Of a stretch of 64,000 bases of DNA, positions 25,360-34,800 are shown piece by piece. The notes under the pieces were generated by a model that made no database searches, had not been told where the DNA came from, and saw only the letters and a list, made by a program, of their open reading frames with translations. A program made the position numbers and the translations under genes. Each line of letters begins with the position of its first letter. Position 1 is the stretch's first letter. Origin of the DNA: CAMCXE01 sp046347475 (GTDB lineage: Bacteria; Pseudomonadota; Gammaproteobacteria; Pseudomonadales; Cellvibrionaceae); contig JAXMGD010000003.1 of assembly GCA_046347475.1 (NCBI GenBank), forward strand, positions 248,001-312,000. The letters run 5' to 3'.

Positions 25360-27024
25360 ATGGCTCAATACGTCTATACCATGCATCGGCTTGGCAAAAT
25401 CGTGCCGCCTAAGCGCCAAATTCTTAAAGATATTTCCCTATCGTTTTTCCCCGGCGCCAAAATTGGTGTATTGGGTTTAAACGGCTCGGGTAAATCCAGC
25501 CTGCTGCGCATTATGGCGGGGGTGGATCAGGATTTTATCGGTGAAGCGCGCCCCATGCCGGGCATAAAAATCGGTTATTTACCGCAAGAGCCGCAACTGG
25601 ATCTGGCCAAAGATGTGCGTGGCAATGTGGAAGACGGCGTGCGCGAAGCCGTCGATGCCCTTAAGGGCTTGGAAGACGTATATGCCGCCTACGCCGAGCC
25701 CGACGCCGACTTCGACGCCCTCGCCAAACGCCAAGGCCAGCTCGAAGACATCATCGCCGCCTGGGACGCCCACAACCTCAACCACACCTTAGAAGTCGCC
25801 GCCGACGCCCTGCGCCTGCCGCCATGGGACGCCGATGTCAGCAAACTCTCCGGCGGAGAAAAACGCCGCGTCGCCCTGTGCCGTTTGTTGCTCTCCCGCC
25901 CAGACATGTTGTTATTGGACGAACCGACTAACCACCTGGACGCCGAATCTGTTTATTGGTTGGAGCAATTTTTATTAGGCTTTACCGGCACAGTGGTAGC
26001 CATTACCCACGATCGCTACTTTTTAGATAACGCCGCCGGTTGGATTTTAGAACTCGACCGCGGCCAGGGTATTCCCTATGAAGGCAATTATTCCACTTGG
26101 CTAGAAGCCAAGGAAAAACGCCTAGAACAAGAACAGCGCTCAGAAGCGGCCCACCAAAAAGCCTTAAAAGCCGAATTAGAATGGGTGCGCCAAAACCCCA
26201 AAGGCCGCCAAGCCAAAAGCAAAGCCCGTTTGGCGCGCTTTGAAGAAATGCAAAGCCAAGAATTCCAAGCCCGTAACGAAACCAACGAAATTTATATTCC
26301 ACCGGGCGAGCGCCTGGGGGATAAAGTCATTGAATTTCACAATGTCAGCAAAGCCTATGGCGATCGCGTGCTGATGGATAATTTAAGTTTTACCATTCCC
26401 AAAGGCGCTATCGTGGGTATTGTGGGCGGTAACGGTGCCGGTAAATCCACTTTATTCCGCATGATTACCGGCCAGGAAAAACCCGATAGCGGTGAAATTG
26501 TTATTGGTGAAACTGTTAATTTAGCCTTTGTAGATCAAAGCCGCGACAATTTAGACAACGATAAAAGTGTGTGGGAAGCGGTGTCTGGCGGCGCCGATAT
26601 TTTAAAAATCGGCAACTACGAAGTCCCCAGCCGCGCTTATTTAGGCCGTTTTAATTTTAAAGGCACCGACCAGCAAAAACGCGTGGGCGATTTATCCGGT
26701 GGTGAACGCGGCCGTTTGCACTTGGCCGACACCTTAAAAAAAGGCGCCAACGTATTATTACTCGACGAACCTTCCAACGACTTGGATGTGGAAACTCTGC
26801 GCGCCTTGGAAGAAGCCATTGCGGCGTTTCCCGGCTGCGCACTGGTGATCTCGCATGACCGCTGGTTTTTAGACCGAGTGGCTACGCATATTTTGGCTTA
26901 TGAAGGCGATAGTGAGATTGTGTTTTTTGAAGGCAATTACACTGAATACCATGAGGATTTTATTAAGCGTAAGGGGAAGGATTCGCAGCCTAAGCGGGTT
27001 AAATATAAGCCTTTGAAGGTTTAG
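25360..27024 (+). CDS. ettA: Energy-dependent translational throttle protein EttA
   Basis: This 554-residue ABC-F protein has two ATPase domains: Walker A GLNGSGKSSL and GGNGAGKSTL, signatures LSGGEKRRVALCR and LSGGERGRLHLA, and Walker B LLLDEPTNHLD and LLLDEPSNDLD. An interdomain linker at about 245-300 is rich in Lys, Arg and Glu (KKRLEQEQRSEAAHQKAL-like). EttA binds the ribosomal E site and gates entry into elongation by the ATP/ADP ratio. The start at MAQYVYTMHRLGKIVPP matches the family; the longer open frame upstream is ignored. Length is typical of EttA rather than the longer Uup, YheS or YbiT. Confidence 0.96.
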   Translation: MAQYVYTMHRLGKIVPPKRQILKDISLSFFPGAKIGVLGLNGSGKSSLLRIMAGVDQDFIGEARPMPGIKIGYLPQEPQLDLAKDVRGNVEDGVREAVDALKGLEDVYAAYAEPDADFDALAKRQGQLEDIIAAWDAHNLNHTLEVAADALRLPPWDADVSKLSGGEKRRVALCRLLLSRPDMLLLDEPTNHLDAESVYWLEQFLLGFTGTVVAITHDRYFLDNAAGWILELDRGQGIPYEGNYSTWLEAKEKRLEQEQRSEAAHQKALKAELEWVRQNPKGRQAKSKARLARFEEMQSQEFQARNETNEIYIPPGERLGDKVIEFHNVSKAYGDRVLMDNLSFTIPKGAIVGIVGGNGAGKSTLFRMITGQEKPDSGEIVIGETVNLAFVDQSRDNLDNDKSVWEAVSGGADILKIGNYEVPSRAYLGRFNFKGTDQQKRVGDLSGGERGRLHLADTLKKGANVLLLDEPSNDLDVETLRALEEAIAAFPGCALVISHDRWFLDRVATHILAYEGDSEIVFFEGNYTEYHEDFIKRKGKDSQPKRVKYKPLKV

Positions 27025-27152
27025 GTTTGTCATGAAATTTTATAAGATCTTTTTGATAGAAATATTGACTTGAATTCCCGCTAATTTTAATTGATCACAG
27101 TTGATCACCTAAAAATTTAATGGTTCCATTTTCCAGATATCGAGGCCGACAA

Positions 27153-28559
27153 ATGTTAAAAAATCACTTTCCGGTTTTATTTTTTATAGTGTGTTCTTTA
27201 TCTGCTTGTGGAAGCGGAGGTGGAGGCAAAAATTCTGTTTCAACACCAACAAATAACGAAGTTTTAACTCCTCCTGTGCTGCCGCCTAAAGTAGTATCCG
27301 TAGAAGCAATGGCTACTAATACATTCAGCTTTGCAGCCCTTTTAAACGATGGTTCTGTAGTTACCTGGGGTGAGCCAAAGTGGGGAGGAGACAGCTCAAG
27401 CGTTCGCAACAAATTAAAAGGCGTCCAAAAGATTTATGCATCTAAGGGAGCATTCGCTGCTCTTAAAGACGATGGTAGCCTTGTAGTTTGGGGGAATCCT
27501 ACTAGCGGAGGTGATGCAACGAACATTCAGGAAGATTTATACAATATAGTTGAGGTGTTTCCTCGTTACGGCGGTTTTAGTGCATTGCGTAAGGATTCCG
27601 TACTTATTAATTGGGGAAGCCCAGTCTATCCGGCGGAAAAAGCTCCAAAAATGGAAAATGTATCGAATGTCATCAGCTCCGTTGAATCGACATTTATTTC
27701 TGTAATATTTAAAGATCGAAGCGTAGTCGTTTTAGATCCTATTGCTACAGAAGGAAAATATCGCACTTACGAATCGTATCCATCCTTGAGTTCGGATTTA
27801 GTGAAGGGAGTAGCTAACGAAATGGCTTTATTTGCAGGAGTCTTAAGTAGCGGTGAGGTGGTTAGTTGGGGCGATGCGGGACGCACCACAAATTTTCAGG
27901 CTGAGAAAGCAAAAGGGACCAAAAATATATATCCGGCAGGCTGGGGATTTTTAGCGACATTTCTTGACAAGACCACTTATTATTGGGGCTTAGACCCTGG
28001 AGAAGAGAATGGTACTCCCCCGCCGTTAGGCTTAAATAATGTCACTGAGTTGCACTCAGTTAAAGGGGAAGCCATCGCGCTTTTAGAAAATGGAAGTGTG
28101 GCTAGCTGGGGTTATCATGGTGACCGGAATTTTTCCGGAAGCGACTGGGAAATCTATAATGACTTTCCAAAAACATTGACGAATATTGAGCATATTTACG
28201 CAGGACCAAGACCCAGTGGCAGTGGGGCAACTTTTGCAGCGGTCGATAAGTTTTCTAACGCGTATTCTTGGGGTGCCAGCACCTCCCCGCCTAAACAGCC
28301 AGTCACAAACGTAGACCGTCTAATCCTTTCGGATGGTGGAATTGCTGCAATTAAATTTGATGGTTCAGTTGAGTATTGGGGTAGAGTTTACGTTGAAATT
28401 GATACCAAAACTTTGAAACCAATAATTGATCCATTGCTTGTTAATGTTAAACAGATTTATGCGACTAATTATGCATTTGCAGCGATTCGCAAGGATGGAA
28501 GTGTGGTAACGTGGGGAGATTATGTTCCAGATGGTGTTATCGATTTAAGTAAATTGTAA
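27153..28559 (+). CDS. RCC1-like repeat lipoprotein
   Basis: This 468-residue protein has a lipoprotein signal (MLKNHFPVLFFIVCSLSAC) followed by a GSGGGG linker. The rest is about eight repeats of the RCC1 beta-propeller type, each with an A-x-x-x-DGSVVxWG core: FAALLNDGSVVTWGEP, FAALKDDGSLVVWGNP, FSALRKDSVLINWGSP, ALLENGSVASWG and AAIRKDGSVVTWGDY. RCC1-like propellers often bind partner proteins; this one has no known role and would sit on the envelope surface or in the periplasm. The gene is AT-rich compared with ettA upstream, and it sits beside decayed genes, which suggests acquisition by transfer. The start at 27153 is chosen because it begins the signal peptide. Confidence 0.75.
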   Translation: MLKNHFPVLFFIVCSLSACGSGGGGKNSVSTPTNNEVLTPPVLPPKVVSVEAMATNTFSFAALLNDGSVVTWGEPKWGGDSSSVRNKLKGVQKIYASKGAFAALKDDGSLVVWGNPTSGGDATNIQEDLYNIVEVFPRYGGFSALRKDSVLINWGSPVYPAEKAPKMENVSNVISSVESTFISVIFKDRSVVVLDPIATEGKYRTYESYPSLSSDLVKGVANEMALFAGVLSSGEVVSWGDAGRTTNFQAEKAKGTKNIYPAGWGFLATFLDKTTYYWGLDPGEENGTPPPLGLNNVTELHSVKGEAIALLENGSVASWGYHGDRNFSGSDWEIYNDFPKTLTNIEHIYAGPRPSGSGATFAAVDKFSNAYSWGASTSPPKQPVTNVDRLILSDGGIAAIKFDGSVEYWGRVYVEIDTKTLKPIIDPLLVNVKQIYATNYAFAAIRKDGSVVTWGDYVPDGVIDLSKL

Positions 28560-28654
28560 TTAAAGTGAGTGTCGTGCCACTTTGATTAAGTGATGCGTGG
28601 CCCACTAACATATAAAAACCCATCGATGTAGTTAAATTTTGGTTTAAACCAAAA

Positions 28655-28680
28655 CCCCTCCCCTTGAAAAGGGAAGGGGG
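28655..28680. repeat. Hairpin repeat of the cccctcccctt type (family F)
   Basis: Imperfect hairpin cccctcccctt-gaaa-agggaagggg. Related GC-skewed hairpins occur at 29240-29262, 29323-29347, 61410-61430 and 61568-61596. Confidence 0.7.
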
Positions 28681-28742
28681 TGTTGTATATAAGGGTACAA
28701 GGTATACTTTTTTACAGTAAGATCCTGGCATGGAGTATTTAA

Positions 28743-29137
28743 ATGGATAAACAAAACCAAAAATTATTTAACCGCAAACAACAAAAACCCCTGCGCCAAC
28801 AACTGCGAAATAATTCTTCTCCCATTGAGCGTCTTCTGTGGGCGAGATTGCGCGGTGGGCAGTTGGGTATGAAATTTCGCAGGCGCAGGGTATTGGGTCT
28901 TATATAGTAGATTTTTATTGCCCGGCAGCGCGGTTGGTAGTTGAAATCGATGGCGATAGCCATTATTGGGCAGGACAACAAAACTACGATGCAGCGCGCG
29001 ATGGTTTTATGCGCGAGCAGGGGTTAAGCATTTTGCGCTTCACCAATTTAGAGATGAGCCAGTCCTTGGATGGCGTGTTAATGCGAATACGGGATTTTTT
29101 GCAGCAAGCGGAATTATCCCGCGACACACCCTGTTAA
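28743..29137 (+). pseudogene. Frameshifted DUF559 protein, copy 1
   Basis: The frame from 28743 encodes PLRQQLRNNSSPIERLLW, ARLRGGQLGMKFRRRR and then stops at about 28907. A second frame carries on in register: GIGSYIVDFYCPAARLVVEI, DGDSHYW, YDAARDGFMREQGLSILRF and GVLMRIRDFL, ending at 29137. Together they make a normal DUF559 protein, a family of small proteins with a PD-(D/E)XK nuclease-like core related to Vsr. One base is missing near aggcgcaggg (about 28880). The nuclease-like core residues remain. A second damaged copy follows at 29420. Confidence 0.78.
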
Positions 29138-29239
29138 TCACCAGCTCAACCTGCGCAGGCTGGGCAACCTGTTGCCCGCCAATTTTTAAAAACCCGTCTT
29201 TGGACTTAAATTGTGGCTGAAACCAAAACCCCTCCCCAA

Positions 29240-29347
29240 CCCTCCCCTTAAAAAGGGGAGGGGGCAGTAAGTGCTGGTAAATGGGGTGATTTATTAATTT
29301 TATTCGAGGTGGGGCTTTTAGCTCCTCCCCCTCTTTGAGGGGGAGGT
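29240..29347. repeat. Family F hairpins between the two DUF559 copies
   Basis: Two hairpins: ccctcccctt-aaa-aaggggaggg at 29240-29262 and ctccccctc-ttt-gagggggag at 29323-29347. Copy-flanking sequence ttataagggtacaaggtat recurs before each DUF559 copy (28686 and 29363), showing the duplication includes upstream sequence. Confidence 0.7.
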
Positions 29348-29419
29348 TGGGAGGGGGTGTTGTTTATAAGGGTACAAGGTATAAATTTTTAAAGTAAAAT
29401 CCTCACGTGGAGTATTTGC

Positions 29420-29767
29420 ATGAATGCGCAAAACCAAAAGCTATTTAACCGCAAACCGCAAACCGCAAACCGCAAACCGCAAACCGCAAACCGCAAACCG
29501 CAAACCGCAAACCGCAAACCGCAAACCGCAAACCGCAAACCGCAAACAACAAAAACCCCTGCGCCAACAACTGCGAAATAATCCCTCTCCCATTGAGCGC
29601 CCTTTGTGGGCGAGCTTGTACGGCGGGTAATTGAACTCGATGGCGCTAGCCATTATTGGCCAGGGCAATAAAACTAAAATGCAGCGCGGGATTTTTTACA
29701 GCGGCAGGGGCTGAGTATTTTGCGTTTTGGTATTTCGGATGTAACCCAAGAGTTATACGGTGTATAA
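29420..29767 (+). pseudogene. Degenerate DUF559 protein, copy 2, with internal heptamer repeat
   Basis: The start (MNAQNQKLFNRK) and downstream QQLRNNPSPIERPLWASL match copy 1. A heptamer tract at 29447-29544 separates them and shifts the frame. Past 29630 the central part is deleted; remnants such as VIELDGASHYWPGQ and RQGLSILRF occur among stops to about 29767. The gene is not functional as read. Confidence 0.75.
29447..29544 (+). repeat. Heptamer tandem repeat (aaccgca) x14
   Basis: Fourteen uninterrupted copies of aaccgca cover 98 bp. The sister DUF559 copy has one unit at the same place, so this is a local expansion by strand slippage. Because a unit is 7 bp, each gain or loss changes the reading frame. 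Confidence 0.95.
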
Positions 29768-29842
29768 CGCGCATGCAGGACGTGCGTGCGGACATTCGCA
29801 CGGCATGGCATTAAGGCCTGGGTTTTAGCCTTTATCTATACA

Positions 29843-29884
29843 ATAAAAAAAGGCTGCAATGGGTGTTTTACCCACTGGCAGCCT
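29843..29884 (-). terminator. Rho-independent terminator after the HDOD gene
   Basis: Read on the minus strand, aggctgc ... gcagcct with an inner tgggt / accca stem is followed by seven T. It ends the minus-strand HDOD transcript. Confidence 0.85.
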
Positions 29885-29913
29885 CGCATTATTCGCCTGT
29901 TGAAATAATTAAA

Positions 29914-31281
29914 CTACCCTTCTAAAACCCGCGCCAGGGATTTTAAATCGTCTGCACTATTGAGCAGGTTGATAATGGCTTCGTCGGCGGCTTCGCGGGA
30001 GAGGTTGAGGCTTTCGAATAATTCGTCGGGTAGTGTGTGGCGCACCAGTTGGCCGGGGCCGTGTTGCAATAAAAGGTGGTTGGCCACATAGACTAAACGG
30101 CTGTATACCGCGTGTTCGCCGTCGTAGTTGGGGTTATGTTGCTGGCGAATGCCTGTGTACACTTCCGCCGGTAGGTTCCAATATTCCAGCAGCCAGGCGG
30201 TAATTTGACAGCTGGCTACGCCCACAATGCGCTGTTCCACTAAACCTGCAGCCAGGTGAGGGTTGGCGTCCAGGTGGCGGTTGATATTGTGGAAATAAGG
30301 TGGAAATACTTCGGCGAGAATTAAATAACCGAAATTATGGAGCAGGCCCACTAGGTACGATATGCCAAAGGCTGGCCGACTAATACGCGGAATACTGGTG
30401 ACTAAGGCCTCCACCGCAGCGGCCATAAATACGGCCTTTTTCCAGTAATCGCGAATTTGCGCTTTATTAATGACCTGGGGATTAAACGCGCGGCCTAAGG
30501 ATAAACCGAGAGCGAGGTTGATTACCATATCAAAACCCAGCACGCGCACTATGGCATCTTGTACGGATTTAATTTTGCCCGGCGCCGAATAATAGGGCGA
30601 GGCGGCCCAGCTCACCACTTGGGCGGCGAGGGAGGGGTCGAATTCTATTATTTTCGCCAGGTCGCTAATGTCGGCCTGAGGGTTGGCACGCAGGCGAATA
30701 ATTTTGCTCGCGGTGTCGCTTAAGGGTGGAATTTCTAGGGTTTCGTGCAGGCGTTGTTGAATGCGCCGCTGGGTAAAAATACTGATGGCTTGTTCGATTT
30801 GCGGCTCGTCTAAGCGCGCATCAGAGTTGATGGTTTGTGTGGGGCACGAGAGGGTGCAGAGATTGGCTTCGCGAATAAGGGCTTGAAAATCCGCGCGCTC
30901 TACACAGACTAATTCTGCTTGATCGCCGGAATTGAGGCAGACATTTTCATAGCGCAGAATATTTAAATCCACCAGCGTCGGCAGGCCCTGCCACGCGGGC
31001 ATGGCGGGCACACTCTGCAAATTATTTTTGGCCAAGAGCGCATTTATTTCTGCGGCTGCCACCGGGTGCAGGGTGCGGCCTAGTTCTTGGGCGAGCAGTT
31101 CTAAATCCAGCATATCTTTTTGCGGCAATAATACTTGCACCCAGCCGTGTTGATCCGCCAGTAATTGCGAGCGCACTTGGCAGACGGTTTTATCCACCAT
31201 TGGGCTGGGTTCGGTGGGGGTTACAGCGTAGGAAATATTATTGCGCTGAAGCATTTGCAATATGGTAGCGGGGACGGGCAT
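29914..31281 (-). CDS. HDOD-domain signalling protein with N-terminal YbaK-like region
   Basis: This 455-residue cytoplasmic protein has an N-terminal region (about 1-150) that resembles the YbaK/aminoacyl-tRNA deacylase fold (SYAVTPTEPSP, LHPVAAAEINALL). A HDOD domain follows at about 185-390, with LPPLSDTASKII-like start (IPPLSDTASKIIRL), DISDLAKIIEFDPSLAAQVV, VQDAIVRVLGFDMVINLALG and a LLHNFGYLIL helix. HDOD domains are HD-like but lack metal-binding residues; they act as adaptors in two-component and cyclic-di-GMP pathways. This fusion is seen in pseudomonads and relatives. It has its own terminator. Confidence 0.85.
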   Translation of the reverse strand: MPVPATILQMLQRNNISYAVTPTEPSPMVDKTVCQVRSQLLADQHGWVQVLLPQKDMLDLELLAQELGRTLHPVAAAEINALLAKNNLQSVPAMPAWQGLPTLVDLNILRYENVCLNSGDQAELVCVERADFQALIREANLCTLSCPTQTINSDARLDEPQIEQAISIFTQRRIQQRLHETLEIPPLSDTASKIIRLRANPQADISDLAKIIEFDPSLAAQVVSWAASPYYSAPGKIKSVQDAIVRVLGFDMVINLALGLSLGRAFNPQVINKAQIRDYWKKAVFMAAAVEALVTSIPRISRPAFGISYLVGLLHNFGYLILAEVFPPYFHNINRHLDANPHLAAGLVEQRIVGVASCQITAWLLEYWNLPAEVYTGIRQQHNPNYDGEHAVYSRLVYVANHLLLQHGPGQLVRHTLPDELFESLNLSREAADEAIINLLNSADDLKSLARVLEG

Positions 31282-31801
31282 GAAGAATTTACCTCACATC
31301 ATGCGGATCAATAGATGTCTGATATAGACGATTACCTAAAGCATAGTTGGGTGTGGGCAAAGTGCTAGCGCTGTGTGGATTAAGTCGGTGCAGGGCTAGG
31401 AAATTTAGTATGGAGTTTGGGTTTTTTTAGAGCTAAAAGTTTGGGGGCTCTTGGGATGGGTGGCTATTAATTAAGTGCTTGCTATGGGTGGTTCGACAGG
31501 CTCACCACGAACGGTATGCGCAGGGTTGCCACGAATGATTATTAAAAGGAAATACAGGTGAGGTTTTTTAGCGGTTGGGGTTGAGTAAAAAATTAATGCA
31601 CTATTGTGCAGTGAATACGCGCCCCTCACCCGTTATTGACGGTGCAGAAGAAAATACTACACCGCATTCGAACGACAAAAACGGGATTTTTTGACGCGCC
31701 TGGTTTGCAGGTAGGCACTTTTTGTATACGGCCATTTTGCATACGCAATGATGTGAATTCTTTAGGATCAGCTAGGTAGTAAATCCTCGATCAATCCCCG
31801 G
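31282..31801. other. Intergenic region without a gene
   Basis: About 520 bp between two minus-strand genes. It contains a dispersed short repeat at about 31491-31516 (ggttcgacaggctcaccacg) and otherwise AT-rich sequence that should hold the HDOD promoter. No coding potential was seen. Confidence 0.6.
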
Positions 31802-34800
31802 CTAGCGTTTAAAAAATCCCATTAATTGATCCAGCGCGCGGGCTTGGTCGGCCATGGTTTCGCTGGCGGCGGAGGCTTCTTCTACTAAGGCAGCATTTTG
31901 TTGGGTGATTTGATCCATTTGTAAAATGGCCGTATTAATTTGACTGACACCAGCGGCTTGCTCTTTGGTGGTGATGACTATGTCGCCCACCATACTGGCC
32001 ACTTGTAAAATTTCCTGCACCATTTGATTCAGTGTTTTACGGGAGCTTTCCACCAGGGCGCTGCCGTCTTGCACGCGGCTGACTGAATCGTTAATAAGCT
32101 GTTTTATTTCTTTTGCGGAATTGGCCGAGCGCTGGGCCAGGCTTCTCACCTCCGCCGCCACCACGGCAAAACCGCGCCCTTGCTCACCGGCGCGGGCCGC
32201 TTCTACGGCGGCATTTAAGGCTAATAAATTGGTTTGAAATGCCAGTTCGTCTATGACACCAATAATATTGGCGATGGCAGTGCTGGCCGCTTGAATACCG
32301 CGCATGGCCGCGGCGGTTTTTTCCACCGAGGCATCACCGGATTTGGCAATTTCCACGGCTTGTAAACTGAGGTTATTCGCTGTTTCAGCATTGTGCTGGC
32401 TTTTATGCAGCATCTGGGTAATTTCTTCCATGCTGGCGGCGGTTTCTTCTAGGGACGATGCCTGCTCTTCTGTGCGGGTGCTTAAATCCTGTGTGCCGGC
32501 GGATATTTCCTGGCTGCTGGTGGCGATGGTTTCACTGGCGAGAATAATTTCACCCATGGTGCGGGTCAGGCTGTCGAGGGTTTTATTCACATCGCGTTTT
32601 ACCAATGCGAATTCGCCGCTGTACTCACTGTTAATGCGTTGGGTTAAATCCCCTACCGCCATGGCGCCAATCACGCGCACAATTTCGTCCGTGGCGTGTT
32701 TGGTGGTGGTGATAATTTGATTTAAGCCCTGCGCAACATTTAGGAAAAAGCCTGTTTTACCTTGCAGATTTAATAAAGCACTAAAATCGCCTTTGGAGGC
32801 GGTTTGAATCACCTGATTAATTTCGTGCTCTATGGCAATTTCCGCTGTGCGCTCTTGCCACTCGATAACCGTGCCTAATTGTTGGCGGTTTGCATCGGTG
32901 ATGGGGCTGGCAGTAATGACAAAGTGTTTATTGCCAATCGCATGTTCTATTTGAAATGCCTGTAAATTATTCTTTAAAGCCGCAGCCTGTAATTGTTGGT
33001 GGGAGTGCACATAATCGCTGGGTTTGCCCAGCAGGTTGCCTGCATTAAAGTGTGGCAGCTGGCTGCTGATGGCGTTTTGCGCCGCGCTTAAGAGGGAACC
33101 CATGGCGCGGTTGGTATAAATAATCAGTTGTTGCTCATCGAGAATCAGGGTGCTGGTGGAGGAGGCATCAAGGGCCTGGCGAATGCGGGCATTTTCCTGG
33201 GCGATTTTGGCTTCCTGGGCGTATTTGGCTAATTCATCGGTGCGGTCGATCCACTCCACCACACAGCCTAAATATTCACCCTGTAACGAGCGAATGGGGG
33301 TTACGGCGGTATCTAGGGTAAATTCGGCTAAATTCCAGCGGGTCTTCTCCGTGTGGGTTAATTCCTGCGCGCGCTTTAATGGCGGCAGGTGTTTAAAACG
33401 GTGTAATTCGATGCCGGTTAAATGCTCCGCCTGTACGCCGCCCACGTCACTGCGCAGGGCAGTGTCCAAATGCCGCATTAAAGTGCGCAGCGCCTCGTTG
33501 GCGTAGACAATTTTATGCTGGGTATCGGTAATCATGGCGGCGGTGGCGCACACGTCCAGAGCCTGTTTAATAATGAGAGTTTGGGTGGCTTGTTGGCGCG
33601 CCTGCTCGGCCGCGTGTTCGGCTTCTTGCGCTTTTTGCGCTATTACTTGAGCTTGGCGCACCTGCTCTTGGCGGGCCTCTTCTATGGCAGCGACAGTGCT
33701 ATTAACGCCTTTGGCTAATACGCCTAATTCACCGGGGAAGGCGTCATTAATTGCCTCGACATTTTGCCCATCCACTAATTGCTGTAGATGCAGGTTCACC
33801 AATTGAATAACTCGCCCGGTGTCCAGCACTAATTTATCCACGCTGCGGCAGGTATTGCCAATTTCATCTTGATCGCGGTTGTTTAAGGTCAGACGAAAAT
33901 TACCCTCTTGTTGCACGCGGCTGATGATCTGTTCCATGCGGGTAATGGGTTGGCTGACTAACCGAGCACTAAACAGCGCTAATAGGGCGACGGCCGCTAA
34001 TAACACCAAGCCGATAACCAAGGTAATGGTTCGTAAACTGTAAACGGATTTTAGCGCTTCCGCTTCGTCAATTTCGGCGGCGATAAGCCAGTTAAAATCA
34101 CCGAGTTTAATCGGCGCAAACGCGGATAAAACGGCATTGTTGTTGTAATCAATTATTAACTGGGCGCCGCTTTGGCCCGCCAAGGCTTTTTTAGTGGCCT
34201 CGGTTTTAACGCTGCCGGTTTCCGGCGCGGCAAATGAGGCGGCTACCGTATGGTGCGTCGGGTCCAAATAGGAATCCGAGCGCATTAAATTATCCGGCCC
34301 CACTAAATAGGTTTCACCGGTTGCGCCCATGCCCGAGCGCTCTTGCATAATGGCATTAATAGGCTCTATGGGCACCTGTACAATTAGAGTGCCTTGGGCC
34401 TTGCCTTGAATATAAATGGGTGTGGCAATAAAACCGGCGGGGGCTTCGTAAGAGGGCGTATAGGGGGCAAAATCGGTCAGGGTGGTTTTGCCTTGGGGTA
34501 GGTTTTTAGCTGTATTAAAGGCTTTGGCTAGGGCAGTTTTGGCCCAGCTGCCGCTGGTTAAATTAGTGGCAAAATCCAATTCTTTGTATACGGTGTACAC
34601 CACATTGCCACTGGCATTGTCGACTATAAAAATATCGTAGTAGCCAAAGGCTTCTAATTCGTGGCGTAATTTAGGGTGTAATTGTTCGTGGGTGCGATTG
34701 TAGATGTTTGCGCTTGCACCCACGTCCAGCAGATGTTTTGAGCCGAGTGGGTTGGCGTTATTGGCAATGTATTCATTTTGTAGCCATTGCCCGGCGGGGG

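Noticed and set aside
29447..29544. CRISPR array
   Set aside because: The units are 7 bp, contiguous and without spacers.
29424..29630. Low-complexity open frame with NRKPQTA repeats
   Set aside because: It is made by the heptamer tract and is not a separate gene.
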